From: an uncultured bacterium
GTDB lineage: Bacteria; Patescibacteriota; Microgenomatia; UBA1400; UBA12108
Direction of reading: 5' to 3'
DNA length: 56,457 nucleotides
Assembly (NCBI GenBank): GCA_903945195.1
Contig: CAJAUT010000027.1
Location: forward strand, 1-56,457
Shown here: piece by piece, positions 9,733 through 19,861 of the stretch
Numbering within the stretch: the stretch's first letter is position 1
How the letters are laid out: each line of letters starts with the position of its first letter
The notes under the pieces: model-generated
What the model was told of the DNA's origin: nothing
What the model saw: only the letters and a program-made list of their open reading frames with translations
The model's database searches: none
Made by a program: the position numbers and the translations under genes

Positions 9733-11525
9733 AGTGCCTTTGGCTTGCAGCGAATAGCAAAGTTAGCGTTTCCAGATATTTCATGTTTGATTATATCGTC
9801 TAGATCATAAATCTCATGTAGCAACAGAGCTTGGCTCCAGGACATGGCAGCATACTTCCTAGTAGATGCTAAATCTGACACAGGAGTGGTGATCACGAGA
9901 GTACGTCTTTTGTCATTGTTGCTTAATTTTTCGCAGGCAAGATCTTTGACTGCGGTATGCTTGAGCTCGTATTTGCCGGCTTTGATCAGATATGTAAATC
10001 CGATCGCATCGGGGGTGCTGTACTCGCCTTTTTGCACATCCTCTGTCGAGATGTCTCCGTAAAAATATGGGGCAAGTGGTCCATGAAGCTCTGTGTCTAC
10101 TATCCGGTCATAATCTTTAGAAATACTTTTGATGTATTCAAAAATTTGAGGGGCATCGCTAGTCCACTGTAAATCATTGCTATGTGTAAATACTAAGAAA
10201 TAGTGAGAAATAGACTGGATGATATAAAAAGACAAAACCCCGCTGTAAACAATTAATATCGCAATGAACAGATATTTTTTTACGTGAGTACTTAGATAGC
10301 GATAAGTAGCCTCGCATCCAATCCCTATGGTGATGGCCACTATGTATAGCGCCACCATACTCATGCGCATGTTGATATTGCCTGCCACGGCGGCTGGAGC
10401 AAGCGAGATAAGCGCTACTGCGGCAAGTGCTGCATATACCCTATCTCTAGCACTAGATTTCGTTGATTTCTTTAGAACTGAGCTAAGATATGAAACTGTG
10501 CTACTAAGTAAGATAAATAATCCAACTATATAAAGAGGTAATAGAGGGAATAAATAGGCGCCATACTCTGAATCAAACCCAAATTCGCTCTCGGCTTTGA
10601 CAAATAAATAATCTGAACCAAGGTAAGTGAGATATGTCTTGGCTGCCGTAGTTACTTTTTGAACTGGCTTGTTCCAGATCAGGTAGCATAGCTTGGAAAG
10701 CTTGTCGTTTCTATCTGTAGAGAGGTAACAGTATTGTCTTTTCTCATCAATTTCTAGACTGGCCCCGTAAGCTGCTTTTTCCTGATAGTAATATAACCTA
10801 TTGAGTCCCCTATCTGAGACTAGATCTCCTACCCAACCAAACCCCACTACAAACAGAGTGACCATAGCTATGAAGATTGTCTTGAGCTTGAGCTTGAGCC
10901 CCCACTGTTGTACAGCTACAAACAACACAACGGACAAGATGACTACGTACCTAATAGAGGCATACCAGTAGCCAGCAAGTGCAGCAAAAGCTACGGCGAC
11001 TAACAATGTTTTTAGATTGTATTTTTCATCTATTGTTTGCTTGGCCATAAAATATAAGAAGATTGAAAATATAGCCAAGGCACTAAAGGCCTCGTAAAAA
11101 ATTCGAGACATATCAAAATGCCATGGACTAAATGCTAGGACAAAGACGGTAAAGAGGATCGAAGGGAGCGCTGACTTGCCCAGTAGTAGACGTAGGGTCA
11201 TGCCCAGTATTACTAGTATCACCAAACCTGCAATGGCTGAGGGCAAGCGTGCCACCACAGAATCCATTTTGCCAAGCATAAGAGACCAAAAGGCCATGGA
11301 ATAGGTTAGTCCAGGAGCTTTCCATTCACCAAAAGCTTTAAAGACTAATGGCCAGGGTTTGTTCCAGGTGTCTCTGCCAGTCTCTGCGATGGCTTTGGCG
11401 TCTGCTGCAAAACTGACTTCGTCAATATGAAGTCCTGGAGGCTGTGACCCTAAATGGTAAAAACGTGGGTAGATGACTACAAATAAGCCAATCACTGCTA
11501 GTATGATCAAAAATATTTTTTTCAT
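9729..11525 (-). CDS. GT39/PMT-like membrane glycosyltransferase
   Basis: About 598 residues, the longest of four related GT39 proteins in the window. The acidic pair is in GLHIDEVSF (Asp37-Glu38 in the longest frame), followed by TGRDTWNKPWP and VARLPSAIAGL. Many membrane spans follow, then a soluble C-terminal domain of about 170 residues. The open frame starts with GTG at 11531, overlapping the upstream stop by four bases; ATG two codons later at 11525 is an equally good start. The internal repeat of three CTTGAG hexamers at 10881-10898 encodes an in-frame Lys-Leu stretch. The acceptor is unknown. Confidence 0.87.
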   Translation of the reverse strand: MKKIFLIILAVIGLFVVIYPRFYHLGSQPPGLHIDEVSFAADAKAIAETGRDTWNKPWPLVFKAFGEWKAPGLTYSMAFWSLMLGKMDSVVARLPSAIAGLVILVILGMTLRLLLGKSALPSILFTVFVLAFSPWHFDMSRIFYEAFSALAIFSIFLYFMAKQTIDEKYNLKTLLVAVAFAALAGYWYASIRYVVILSVVLFVAVQQWGLKLKLKTIFIAMVTLFVVGFGWVGDLVSDRGLNRLYYYQEKAAYGASLEIDEKRQYCYLSTDRNDKLSKLCYLIWNKPVQKVTTAAKTYLTYLGSDYLFVKAESEFGFDSEYGAYLFPLLPLYIVGLFILLSSTVSYLSSVLKKSTKSSARDRVYAALAAVALISLAPAAVAGNINMRMSMVALYIVAITIGIGCEATYRYLSTHVKKYLFIAILIVYSGVLSFYIIQSISHYFLVFTHSNDLQWTSDAPQIFEYIKSISKDYDRIVDTELHGPLAPYFYGDISTEDVQKGEYSTPDAIGFTYLIKAGKYELKHTAVKDLACEKLSNNDKRRTLVITTPVSDLASTRKYAAMSWSQALLLHEIYDLDDIIKHEISGNANFAIRCKPKAL

Positions 11526-11527
11526 AG

Positions 11528-13279
11528 TCACTGCTCAACTATCCACTTTTTACAAAATTGTACTCTATCTAGGCTAGAAATAGCGAAATCTGACAGATGT
11601 TTGGGATTGATATAACTACCAAGCTCTTGATCTGCGCATACTGAGTCCCCTATGATCAGTTTCTCCATACCACTGTCGTAGGGAGAAACAATTGCCCTAT
11701 CTCTAAGCTTTGAGCTTTTATGAATGGAGGTAACGGCAGGACAGTCTAGATTACCTTCTACCAAGACTCTAGTGATGATCACGGTGTCATATAATTTGAC
11801 TAGATCCTTGGGACATGATCGAAAGATGTCTATATTGCCGAGATTATAGGAGTCCAAGTCAGATGGACTATAGCTACCATTAAAATTATTTAGATCTGTT
11901 TTTGTCACTACTGATTTTGATAAGATTAAGTTGCTTAAAATATACCTAGGCTGAGAGTCGATGACTAGGATTTTTTTATCTTGATTGTGATTTAGATACT
12001 GACCCAAGACTCTGTCTGAAAAGAAATAAGCAGTCGCACTTTCTGTAGGATGGATAGCAAAGTAGATATATACAAATCTAGATAGCCCTAGCAAAAAGAG
12101 AACTGCTACTAAATACATTAGTGACTTTGATTTTGCCTGCTCATATGCAGCAAATAGTCCGTAGGCAATGATGACATTTAACATTACAAAATAGATCCCA
12201 GATCTAAAAGCCAAAGTATTGTTGATATGGATCACAGAAGCTATGGGAGATATCAAAAACAAACATAATAATAAAATGTGGAATGGTTTGCGGTGATAGA
12301 GTAAATACGCTATCCCCATGATGACAAAAGGCAAACTGATCAAGTAGATATAACCAATCCTACCTACAGAGAAGACTCCGTTTTTTTCTCCAGCTGTATA
12401 CAAAATTTCTGGTGAGATGGTCATGAGATATTTAGATTTGAGCGTATCAAAAAGTGCAATATATTTATTTGAATATATTGAATCAACTATTGACGGGGAA
12501 AGTGAAATGCGACGATCGCTATCTACACCTTTTGCAAACTTGTCTACCTGAGTGAGAATGATCTCGCTGCTGCGACTAGAATAATGATCCTGGTAGAGAT
12601 ATGTTCTAAGTAGTAGACCCAACACAACAAACATTGGAATAAGTAAATATTTTATGACTGTAGATTTTCGATTTTCATAAAACAGGTAACCCATGATAAT
12701 TAAAGTCAGGATAGGTAAAGCAAACTTGTAGCCGTGATAAGTAAAAAACCCAAGCGAATAACTGAAAGAAAACAATAAAGAATTGATGAGTACTATATAT
12801 TTCTTTTTGGTAAGTGCAAATATTTTTACAAGGAAGAACCATGACAAAGTGTAAAAAAACAAAGAAGTAGGCTGTTCTAAAGAGGTGCGAGAAAAAATAA
12901 TATGCCAGGGAGATATAGCTATGAGCCAACCGGAAAGCCAAGAAACTGAGGGTGGTGCACCGAGCGAGAGCAGTAGTAAAACTAGCACTACTGGAAAGAT
13001 CGAAGATAGAATGGCTGTAGTTACATGAGCGCTAAAGATACTATTTGGGAGGATAGAGAGTGCAGGCAAGTTAATAACTGGAGCCAGTTCGGCCATGACT
13101 CCATCGTTTGGCAAAAAACTAGTTGGATACCAAGATTTATTTATGTCTTGGCCAGTCAACTTTAGTGAGTATGACTGAATGATATTGTCTATCTCGTCAT
13201 GCGCCAAAGAAACTGGTACTACTCCTAAATATATGAGTCTAAAGAAAAATGAAACTACTAATAAGATGAATATCTTCAT
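11528..13279 (-). CDS. GT39/PMT-like membrane glycosyltransferase
   Basis: A 583-residue polytopic protein with the acidic pair in VSLAHDEIDNII (Asp28-Glu29), then LTGQDINKSWYP, which parallels the TGRD and TGKD segments of the neighbouring paralogs. About ten membrane spans are followed by an outer C-terminal region with two Cys residues near the end (VCADQELG and VQFCKKW). The start is preceded by AGGA six bases before ATG, one of the few plausible Shine-Dalgarno sites in the locus. Its stop overlaps the next paralog, so 8101 to 13279 is a tandem array of three related genes. Confidence 0.85.
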   Translation of the reverse strand: MKIFILLVVSFFFRLIYLGVVPVSLAHDEIDNIIQSYSLKLTGQDINKSWYPTSFLPNDGVMAELAPVINLPALSILPNSIFSAHVTTAILSSIFPVVLVLLLLSLGAPPSVSWLSGWLIAISPWHIIFSRTSLEQPTSLFFYTLSWFFLVKIFALTKKKYIVLINSLLFSFSYSLGFFTYHGYKFALPILTLIIMGYLFYENRKSTVIKYLLIPMFVVLGLLLRTYLYQDHYSSRSSEIILTQVDKFAKGVDSDRRISLSPSIVDSIYSNKYIALFDTLKSKYLMTISPEILYTAGEKNGVFSVGRIGYIYLISLPFVIMGIAYLLYHRKPFHILLLCLFLISPIASVIHINNTLAFRSGIYFVMLNVIIAYGLFAAYEQAKSKSLMYLVAVLFLLGLSRFVYIYFAIHPTESATAYFFSDRVLGQYLNHNQDKKILVIDSQPRYILSNLILSKSVVTKTDLNNFNGSYSPSDLDSYNLGNIDIFRSCPKDLVKLYDTVIITRVLVEGNLDCPAVTSIHKSSKLRDRAIVSPYDSGMEKLIIGDSVCADQELGSYINPKHLSDFAISSLDRVQFCKKWIVEQ

Positions 13280-13282
13280 AGT

Positions 13283-14353
13283 TTATCCTAGTACTTTTTC
13301 GTAGACTGCGTGTGTTTCTTTTACTACTTTTTCCCAACTAAATGACCTAGCCCAGTCTCTACCGCTTTCTATATACTGCTGCCTTTTGGCTTTGTTACGC
13401 AGCAAATCTTTAAGCTTAGCCACAAAATCCTTTTGATCTGATGGATCAAAATAATGGGCGTGAGAGCCAGCTACTTCCATGAGACTCCCAGTAATGGCCG
13501 AGAGGACTGGAGTCTTTTGCTCCATGGCTTCTAGTACTGGGAAACCAAAACCTTCGTACCAGGATGGCTGGATATAGAGCGTAGCACCACGATAGATAGA
13601 TGGTAAGTGATGCGAAGGGACAAATCCAAGCATATGAATAAACTCACTTTTGCCAGACTCTTTGATGGCTTCTTCAATAGTCTTGTACTCGACTGTCTCT
13701 TTGCTGCTTTCGAATGCTTTGCCTACTAAAACTAGATGGGTTTGCTTGGAGTCTAGGGCTGCAAATGCTCTGATTAAACCTGGCACATTTTTGTTCCAGT
13801 TGATATCGCCGACGTAGAGTAGATACCGCTCTGGGAGGTTGTATTCTTTGGTGACTACTTTGACTATTTTGCTACTAACTAGTGTATGGCCAGCCGCAAG
13901 AGGTACTACAAAAATCCTATCTTCCTTGATACCGGTAAAGTGAGCGATGTCTTTTTTGCTACAGAGAGAATCGGTGATGATAGCTGCTGACTTTTGTAGC
14001 GTCGACTTTTGTAGTAGCCACTTGGCCTTACCCTTTAGACCCACGGGGAAATGTTCTGGAAACTTGAGTGGTATAAGATCATGGACCGTCACGACGTATC
14101 GTGCCTTGGAGGTTAGACCCCACAGCGTGAGGAAGAATGGATCAAAAAAAGTATAGTGGATCAGATCAGATTTTTTATCTACTGGTTTGTCTTTGGCCAA
14201 TAAGATTTTGTCGGTACTGGAGATGCGAGAGAGCTCATCAAAGAGATGTCGAGCGTATACATCTACCCCGCGCGGGCCAGAGCCAGCATAAAGTGACTTG
14301 GAGACTATCTCCACCCTAAACCCTGATTTTAATTTTTTTTGTTTTTTTGCCAT
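13283..14353 (-). CDS. GT4 family glycosyltransferase
   Basis: A soluble GT-B enzyme of 356 residues. The N-terminal half has SGPRGVDVYARHL near residue 25 and VTVHDLIPLKFP at residues 88-99. The C-terminal half has YVGDINWNKN at 180-189 and the donor-binding EGFGFPVLE with Glu267 and Glu275 (E-x7-E), typical of GT4 mannosyl- or glucosyltransferases that use nucleotide sugars. The Lys-rich first ten residues overlap the preceding gene by 25 bases, and no better internal ATG is present. It lies between membrane glycosyltransferase genes and likely adds a sugar on the cytoplasmic side. Confidence 0.9.
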   Translation of the reverse strand: MAKKQKKLKSGFRVEIVSKSLYAGSGPRGVDVYARHLFDELSRISSTDKILLAKDKPVDKKSDLIHYTFFDPFFLTLWGLTSKARYVVTVHDLIPLKFPEHFPVGLKGKAKWLLQKSTLQKSAAIITDSLCSKKDIAHFTGIKEDRIFVVPLAAGHTLVSSKIVKVVTKEYNLPERYLLYVGDINWNKNVPGLIRAFAALDSKQTHLVLVGKAFESSKETVEYKTIEEAIKESGKSEFIHMLGFVPSHHLPSIYRGATLYIQPSWYEGFGFPVLEAMEQKTPVLSAITGSLMEVAGSHAHYFDPSDQKDFVAKLKDLLRNKAKRQQYIESGRDWARSFSWEKVVKETHAVYEKVLG

Positions 14354-15942
14354 AAATAGATGAGTCCAAAAATAGCACCTAAACTAAGTAGATTGGCTAT
14401 CCTTTCAAGGGATGTATTTTTGATTGAAATTTGATAAGTATGTACACCTATCTCAGGATAAAGATAGATCATCCCCTCTTTGGTGGGCTCAAGTTTGATA
14501 ATTGTTTTGCCGTCCATCTTGGCTACCCATCCAGGGAAATAATTACGCAAAATAGTAACCTTGCCCTCGCTTTCATCAGGCTTGTTGTTGATTGTGATAT
14601 CTATCTTTAGTGGCTTTACCACTTGCAACTCTATGATCATGTTCCCTGAGTTGACTAGGATATCTTCTGATTTGTAACGCTCATTTTCTACTCCCCATTT
14701 GGGAAGGATCTCACTCCTAAAAGTGGTGGAGGTTTTATTTAAATAAAGACGATAGAGATCTGTATATTCTGTAAGATCCAAAATCTTCATGGGTCTTCTA
14801 TAGTTTCGGATATTCGCAAAATTGAGCAGTAATAAAATTACTAATAAAAACTTGAACCATTTTTTGTCTTTGAGCACTTGAAGGAGTGGATAAATGAGGA
14901 GTGGGGTCAGAATAGCTGGCATAAAAAGGAAGCGCCAAGGGAACTGAATGGATTGCAAAATATTGATATATTTCCAGATGTAAAAAGATTTGGACAACAT
15001 GAGAAATACTGATCCAAAGTAGGCGACGATTAAAAATATTTGTGATGGCGTACGCTTGGAGTTGAAGATGATATATGTTGTGCCAACGAGTGCTAGAAAC
15101 AACTGAATTATCCCTAACTGGAAAGACATACCATCATCTGGTCCTGGCACAGAGTACCAATAATCCCATTTGCTATATAGCAGCTGCTTGAAATAGACGA
15201 AATGCTGATCAAATCTAAAATTGAGATCTGGATGAGACGCAGAGTACAGCAAGTTTTTTTCACCTATCATAGGCACTAGGAAAAAAGCTGCAAGTCCAAG
15301 TGAAAGTAGCAGCGAAAATATCAATGGTTTGACTGAGCTCTTTTGACAAAGCGTATACCCAAGTAAAAAGACTCCAAACAAGATACCCAAAAAATTGTGT
15401 GAGATTAGTAGTAAAAACAATGGTATAGGGTGATACCAAGACAACTTTTTAGTTGAGAGGAGATGGTTAAAACTAACGAGTACCCATGGCATGATACCAA
15501 GGGCCAGGATCTCACCCAAAGCGCCTCGCACAAAGATGTTTAAAAACTGATAAGGAGTCATGAGATAGATGAGCGCAAGAAAGACAGAGATAGTAGGACC
15601 TGATTTTTTGAATAAGGTATAAATACCTAGTCCACCTGATAAATATGCAATTACTGTAAGAATTTTGACTGCGATAATGGATGAGACAAAATAGCTAAAG
15701 ACAGAAGTAATATAGTAAGGTAAGGGATAAATGAAAGTGAACAAGGGTATGCCAAATCCTTGGTCAAAATTGCCTGCCCATCTCAGTGGGAATTGTCCAG
15801 CTTTGAGCATGCTTAGAGCTTCTTCGGTGCGATAGATATGGAATATCCCATCATGTGCGGTATACCACCCTGGGTAAAAAATAGAACTAACAAGAAGTAG
15901 TCCTATGACTGTGATAAATAGTGAAAAAAGATATTTCTTCAT
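14329..15942 (-). CDS. Polytopic membrane protein of the PTPS-related (HDxxFH) family
   Basis: A 537-residue protein with an N-terminal helix and then AHDGIFHIYRTEEAL near residue 30. HDxx(F/W)H in the first outer loop is shared with the proteins at 38367-40043 and 41216-42871, and in a weaker HDPTS form with 29180-30733. It is followed by GQFPLRWAGNFDQGFGIPLF. This layout fits the membrane family labelled 6-pyruvoyl-tetrahydropterin synthase-related, which despite its name resembles GT-C glycosyltransferases. The last 150 residues form an outer domain ending in one helix. Its ATG overlaps the upstream GT2... stop junction is with the GT2 gene at 15939-15942. Function is inferred. Confidence 0.75.
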   Translation of the reverse strand: MKKYLFSLFITVIGLLLVSSIFYPGWYTAHDGIFHIYRTEEALSMLKAGQFPLRWAGNFDQGFGIPLFTFIYPLPYYITSVFSYFVSSIIAVKILTVIAYLSGGLGIYTLFKKSGPTISVFLALIYLMTPYQFLNIFVRGALGEILALGIMPWVLVSFNHLLSTKKLSWYHPIPLFLLLISHNFLGILFGVFLLGYTLCQKSSVKPLIFSLLLSLGLAAFFLVPMIGEKNLLYSASHPDLNFRFDQHFVYFKQLLYSKWDYWYSVPGPDDGMSFQLGIIQLFLALVGTTYIIFNSKRTPSQIFLIVAYFGSVFLMLSKSFYIWKYINILQSIQFPWRFLFMPAILTPLLIYPLLQVLKDKKWFKFLLVILLLLNFANIRNYRRPMKILDLTEYTDLYRLYLNKTSTTFRSEILPKWGVENERYKSEDILVNSGNMIIELQVVKPLKIDITINNKPDESEGKVTILRNYFPGWVAKMDGKTIIKLEPTKEGMIYLYPEIGVHTYQISIKNTSLERIANLLSLGAIFGLIYLWQKNKKN

Positions 15943-16727
15943 GAAACCTTTGAGGTCATTTTTTCCCAGTATTTCACGTACGAGCTAGCTATGTGCAAGC
16001 CTGAGTACCACGCAAAAATAAACCCAGGAAAGCCGTCCATAAACCCTTTGTGACGCAAATAAATACTGAGAAATCTAACTAATGGCTTCCAGATCATGTA
16101 CTGTAGGATGCTGAGAGTACTTGTGCCTATAGACTTATCTTTGAGCCAGTCTGCCGCTTGAAGTGTTGTATATCGATTTGAACGAAGCAAGTAGCGAGTA
16201 AAGCTGGGGTCGGCGATATGGAGTAGATCATTGTCTAGCCAGAGAGTAGTACCATCTACGGTCATGAGTTCATGGACACTGGCAGCTGGGAGGTGCGCTT
16301 TGCCTTTTTGGAAAAGTCTGATCACTGGATCTGGATACATACCACCCTTGTTCATCCATCGACCTAGGAAATAGTTGCGTCTTTTGAGGTAGTAGGCACT
16401 GGCAGGACTCGAACCGGTAATAGTTTTTTGGATTTCTGAGGCAAGCATGGTGCTCACTCTTTCGTCGGCGTCGAGCTGCAAGATCCAGTTGTTTGTGCAA
16501 GCGTCAATTGCGTGCTGCTTGTTGATATGGAAATTGGACCTATTTTCTTCTACCATCACTTTGGCGCCAAATTTGGCGGCTATATCTCTAGTATCGTCGC
16601 TTGAGCCTCCATCAACTATGACGATCTCACTAGCGATATCTTTGATAGATTCTAGGCAGGCAGCTAAATTGTCTGTTTCGTTGTAGACGGCAAGAGCTAT
16701 AGATAATTTTGGTTTTGTTTCTTCCAT
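15939..16727 (-). CDS. GT2 family glycosyltransferase (WaaE/KdtX-like)
   Basis: A 262-residue enzyme with LSIALAVYNE, VIVDGGSSDDT at 36-46 and the metal motif LDADE at 85-89. The ENRSNFHINKQHAID segment after residue 60 is typical of the KdtX/WaaE group, which adds glucose to core or O-glycan acceptors. A C-terminal amphipathic region may touch the membrane. The gene overlaps the next one by four bases. Its own start has TATACT exactly six bases before ATG and no Shine-Dalgarno site, so an internal leaderless promoter is possible. The sugar is unknown. Confidence 0.88.
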   Translation of the reverse strand: MEETKPKLSIALAVYNETDNLAACLESIKDIASEIVIVDGGSSDDTRDIAAKFGAKVMVEENRSNFHINKQHAIDACTNNWILQLDADERVSTMLASEIQKTITGSSPASAYYLKRRNYFLGRWMNKGGMYPDPVIRLFQKGKAHLPAASVHELMTVDGTTLWLDNDLLHIADPSFTRYLLRSNRYTTLQAADWLKDKSIGTSTLSILQYMIWKPLVRFLSIYLRHKGFMDGFPGFIFAWYSGLHIASSYVKYWEKMTSKVS

Positions 16728-16733
16728 ATGATT

Positions 16734-16739
16734 AGTATA
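16734..16739 (-). promoter_or_regulatory. -10-like TATACT six bases before the GT2 start
   Basis: TATACT-AATCAT-ATG on the minus strand. If used as -10 it would place transcription initiation at or next to the ATG. No clear -35 is seen. It is part of a recurrent pattern in the window. Confidence 0.4.
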
Positions 16740-16741
16740 TC

Positions 16742-18232
16742 TCAGTTGATCTCAAAGCGATAATAATCGAGTTCTTTTTGAGTTTCATTTGTCAGGCCCT
16801 GAGCTACATCTTTGCGTAAGTATATGTTTGTAGGCTTGCCATCCCTGTAAAATCTATCGTAAGAATCTAGATATTTACCTATACCTAGCGTTGTTTCTAA
16901 ATACACTATGGTAGGTAGCTGCTGTGCAAGCTGAGTCTCTAAGCTTTTCTTCATGGGCAGTGTTTGGTCCATCCATCCATAATAATTGACCATGTAAGAA
17001 TATGAGCTTACTCCTGTTTGCCAGTGAGGCCAGTACATGACAGGCTCCACCCAGATCGTTTGACTCCCTGTTTTGCCTAAAATCTTGACTGCCTCACGGA
17101 TATCTACCGATGGCGAATAGTGCACGTAAAAATCGGTCGCTGGATCGCGGAGATCAAATAGCTGTGTACGAGCAATATTTAGGGAAGCCAGAAAGATGAG
17201 AATGTATATAGAGATATTTGTCAATTTGGATTTGTAGTAGATTGGTAGACTCAGGGAAACTAGGACTGCCAGCCAAGGTAGCATATGGAAAGCGCCATAC
17301 AAGGTATTGCTTGGATCTATGTAGCGTAGTGATGCTAATCCTGGCAACATGATGAAGAGTATCAGAGTCTTGTACCTTTTGTGAGTAATAAAAAATATGA
17401 TATTGATCAAGTAGCTAAGCGCGAGTACTTTGACAAGAAGCAGCAAACTACTTGATCCGGAATTAAAAAGAGCCAAGACTGGTGCAAAAAATGCTTTAAA
17501 AAGTGAATCCCAAAATCCTACTGGCGTAGTTAGTGGAATGTAATATTTGTAATTTATATATAAAGCATTTAAAAAATAATCATATAAATCGACTCTAAAA
17601 AATAGAATAAATGTGGCAAGCATGCCAACTGAGATCCACGCGGTCACAAGTCTCTTTTTGTCTTCTGAGTTTATATACAACAAAAATGCAATCAATCCTA
17701 GTAATGGCCACAAAGGAGTGAGTGAATAAACAAGAAACCAAAAGATTATTCCTAAAGTCCAAATTTCAAATTTATACCTAATTTTGTAACTGGATAAGAT
17801 AAATAATATGACATATAAGAGCGGATAGATGACGATTGATTCTGCAAGAAACATATTCCCTAGCAATACAATCTTGGATAGCTCCATACCCGAACTTACA
17901 AATAAACCTTTAAATCCAAATCTAGCTACTAAGACTATTACCCAAATTGCACTCCATAGCATCATAAATTCTCTATGGCGTTTGACCACCATCAAAATAT
18001 TGTCTGTTTTTAAAATATTTTGAATAGCTGATGATGCCAAGAACATGCTAGGTTGGTGCTGAGAAAATACGTCAGTATAGAGTTTTTTACCTTCTCTTAC
18101 GTAGTTACCTATGACAATATTGTCATCCTCATCCACAAAATTAAGTGCAAAAATATGTGATCTATATGATGGAATGGTAAATACTAAGAGCAGCAATGAA
18201 AGCGAAAACAATATCCAACTGGATATCTTCAT
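16742..18232 (-). CDS. Polytopic membrane protein, probable GT-C glycosyltransferase
   Basis: A 496-residue protein with an N-terminal helix, then VDEDDNIVIGNYV (Asp34-Glu35 region) and KLYTDVFSQHQPSM. An acidic cluster before a His-Gln-Pro segment is a pattern of bacterial PMT-like enzymes. About ten membrane spans follow, and the C-terminal 100 residues form an outer domain. It is more distant from the four GT39 paralogs than they are from each other. The gene is separated from the next one by 14 bases, and upstream it is three bases from the GT39 stop at 18236. Substrate unknown. Confidence 0.78.
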   Translation of the reverse strand: MKISSWILFSLSLLLLVFTIPSYRSHIFALNFVDEDDNIVIGNYVREGKKLYTDVFSQHQPSMFLASSAIQNILKTDNILMVVKRHREFMMLWSAIWVIVLVARFGFKGLFVSSGMELSKIVLLGNMFLAESIVIYPLLYVILFILSSYKIRYKFEIWTLGIIFWFLVYSLTPLWPLLGLIAFLLYINSEDKKRLVTAWISVGMLATFILFFRVDLYDYFLNALYINYKYYIPLTTPVGFWDSLFKAFFAPVLALFNSGSSSLLLLVKVLALSYLINIIFFITHKRYKTLILFIMLPGLASLRYIDPSNTLYGAFHMLPWLAVLVSLSLPIYYKSKLTNISIYILIFLASLNIARTQLFDLRDPATDFYVHYSPSVDIREAVKILGKTGSQTIWVEPVMYWPHWQTGVSSYSYMVNYYGWMDQTLPMKKSLETQLAQQLPTIVYLETTLGIGKYLDSYDRFYRDGKPTNIYLRKDVAQGLTNETQKELDYYRFEIN

Positions 18233-18235
18233 ACG

Positions 18236-19861
18236 TTACTGTCCGTCTGTGATTGTAAAAGCATTGTTATGATCTGCGAAATCGATTTTTTGTAGGACGT
18301 GTGTATCTGCCCAGAAATCGTCAGCTTTGCCTACGTATAGAGTATCGCCACCACGCGAACCACCCATATATCTAATATCTCCAAAGGTGTAGTTGCCCAG
18401 TTTGTAAGTCTTTAACTGGTCGAGCCAGGGTAAACCAAGTGATTCATACTCGAGCCAAGATTTGCTGGCTTCTTGATAGATCTTAGGGTCGAGTTTGCTA
18501 TAAAAAGCTACAAAAATTTGTGGTTCACCATAAGTCTTTGTAAAAAATATTTCTTTGTACGGTTTGTCTGAAGTTTCTATATACTCTACAGCTTGTTTGT
18601 AACCATATTGCCAATCTTTGGCAAATGCTTTGGGATACCAGGCAAAATACTGAAATAATAATATCAGTATTTCGCAAGTTAAAAGTAACAAAGTAAAAGT
18701 GAAAAGTTTGTGGAATTTTTTATTATTTTGGAGTTCAACAATGCCTATGGCTGCAAGTAGTTGCCACCAAGGGAGAGTTAAAATACTACGTAAGACGTGG
18801 TAGATATCTTTGGTTAGTGCTGGCGGGACAAACCCGATAGCGATCATGAGGAGAGGTAGATATCTAGCTACACCTGAATATTTTTTAAACAATAGCGTGA
18901 GACCAAAAATTATGAGAGCAAATTCGGTGAAATATAGTACTCCCCTGAAAGGAATAGAGTGTTGAGCGCGGATAGACTCTGAGCCCAGCAAGAAATGTGG
19001 TGAAAGATAGGAAGTCCAATTGGAAAATCCTTTGCTCAAAATAAAGGTGTATTTATTGAATACTAGCTTGCCAGCTAGATCTCCAAGAGGAAAGGTGCCA
19101 CGATATTTAAAGAATCTTTCGACCAGCTCGGCATCTGTAGTGATACCTACTTGCGCAAAACGTTTTTGTGATCTACCAGTCAGCAAGTCTGTGGCGATAG
19201 GTAAAGCAAAGATGCCTAAAATTAGTGCTGAAATAGCTAGCTTTTTAAAGCCAATTTTTTTGAAATTTGAGATAGCTAAATACACAATTATAATTGGCAC
19301 AACTAGCTTGGCACTGTGATAGGTGTGAATCGCGATCCCTAGAGGGAGTGTGGCAAAGATTGGTTTTTCTTTGAGAAATAGATAGATACCAGCTAATACT
19401 AATGTAAGGGCAACTCCCGCTTCAAATCCTGGCCTACTAAGCATCAGGTGCCACTGTGATACCGACAGTAGTAAGGCAGCCCAGAGACCAACATTCTCAC
19501 TATATAATTTTTTGCCAATTAGATAAGTCAAATATACGGCAAGAATGCCAGCAATCGCGGCTGGGAGGCGGACTGCCCAAGCATTTAAGCCAAATACTTT
19601 GATAAAGGGAATGAGTAGATAGATATATACTGGAGACTTCCACTCGCCGTATGATCTAAAAAGTAGAGGCCATGATACCCCCCACTCGTCTTTGCCGGTT
19701 TCAAGGAGAGAATAAGCAGAGTAACCCATGGAGACTTCGTCCCAGTTTAGCCCGGGTGGATTGCTTGCCAGATTGAACAATCGAAGCGTAGTGGCCAGCA
19801 AAAGAATTAGAATGAGGATGTGTGATTTGCCCCAGGTAATAAGCCGATTTATCGTGTCCAT
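18236..19861 (-). CDS. GT39/PMT-like membrane glycosyltransferase
   Basis: A 541-residue paralog of the protein at 8101-9732. The acidic pair is in GLNWDEVSMGYSAYSLL (Asp41-Glu42), followed by TGKDEWGVSWP, VRLPAAIAGILAVY and a C-terminal outer domain with TKTYGEPQIFVAFYSKLDP. The outer domain aligns with TQSYGETSMYYAYYNQIDP of the paralog. A degenerate 7-bp periodic stretch lies at about 18675-18710 inside the gene. Its start overlaps the upstream GT2 stop by 13 bases. TATCCT lies six bases before ATG, and no Shine-Dalgarno site is visible. The two paralogs probably act on similar carriers. Confidence 0.88.
   Translation of the reverse strand: MDTINRLITWGKSHILILILLLATTLRLFNLASNPPGLNWDEVSMGYSAYSLLETGKDEWGVSWPLLFRSYGEWKSPVYIYLLIPFIKVFGLNAWAVRLPAAIAGILAVYLTYLIGKKLYSENVGLWAALLLSVSQWHLMLSRPGFEAGVALTLVLAGIYLFLKEKPIFATLPLGIAIHTYHSAKLVVPIIIVYLAISNFKKIGFKKLAISALILGIFALPIATDLLTGRSQKRFAQVGITTDAELVERFFKYRGTFPLGDLAGKLVFNKYTFILSKGFSNWTSYLSPHFLLGSESIRAQHSIPFRGVLYFTEFALIIFGLTLLFKKYSGVARYLPLLMIAIGFVPPALTKDIYHVLRSILTLPWWQLLAAIGIVELQNNKKFHKLFTFTLLLLTCEILILLFQYFAWYPKAFAKDWQYGYKQAVEYIETSDKPYKEIFFTKTYGEPQIFVAFYSKLDPKIYQEASKSWLEYESLGLPWLDQLKTYKLGNYTFGDIRYMGGSRGGDTLYVGKADDFWADTHVLQKIDFADHNNAFTITDGQ

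Noticed and set aside
10881-10898. CTTGAG x3 hexamer repeat as a phase-variable site
   Set aside because: The unit is six bases and in frame, so copy changes would not switch the gene; it only extends a Leu-Lys stretch.
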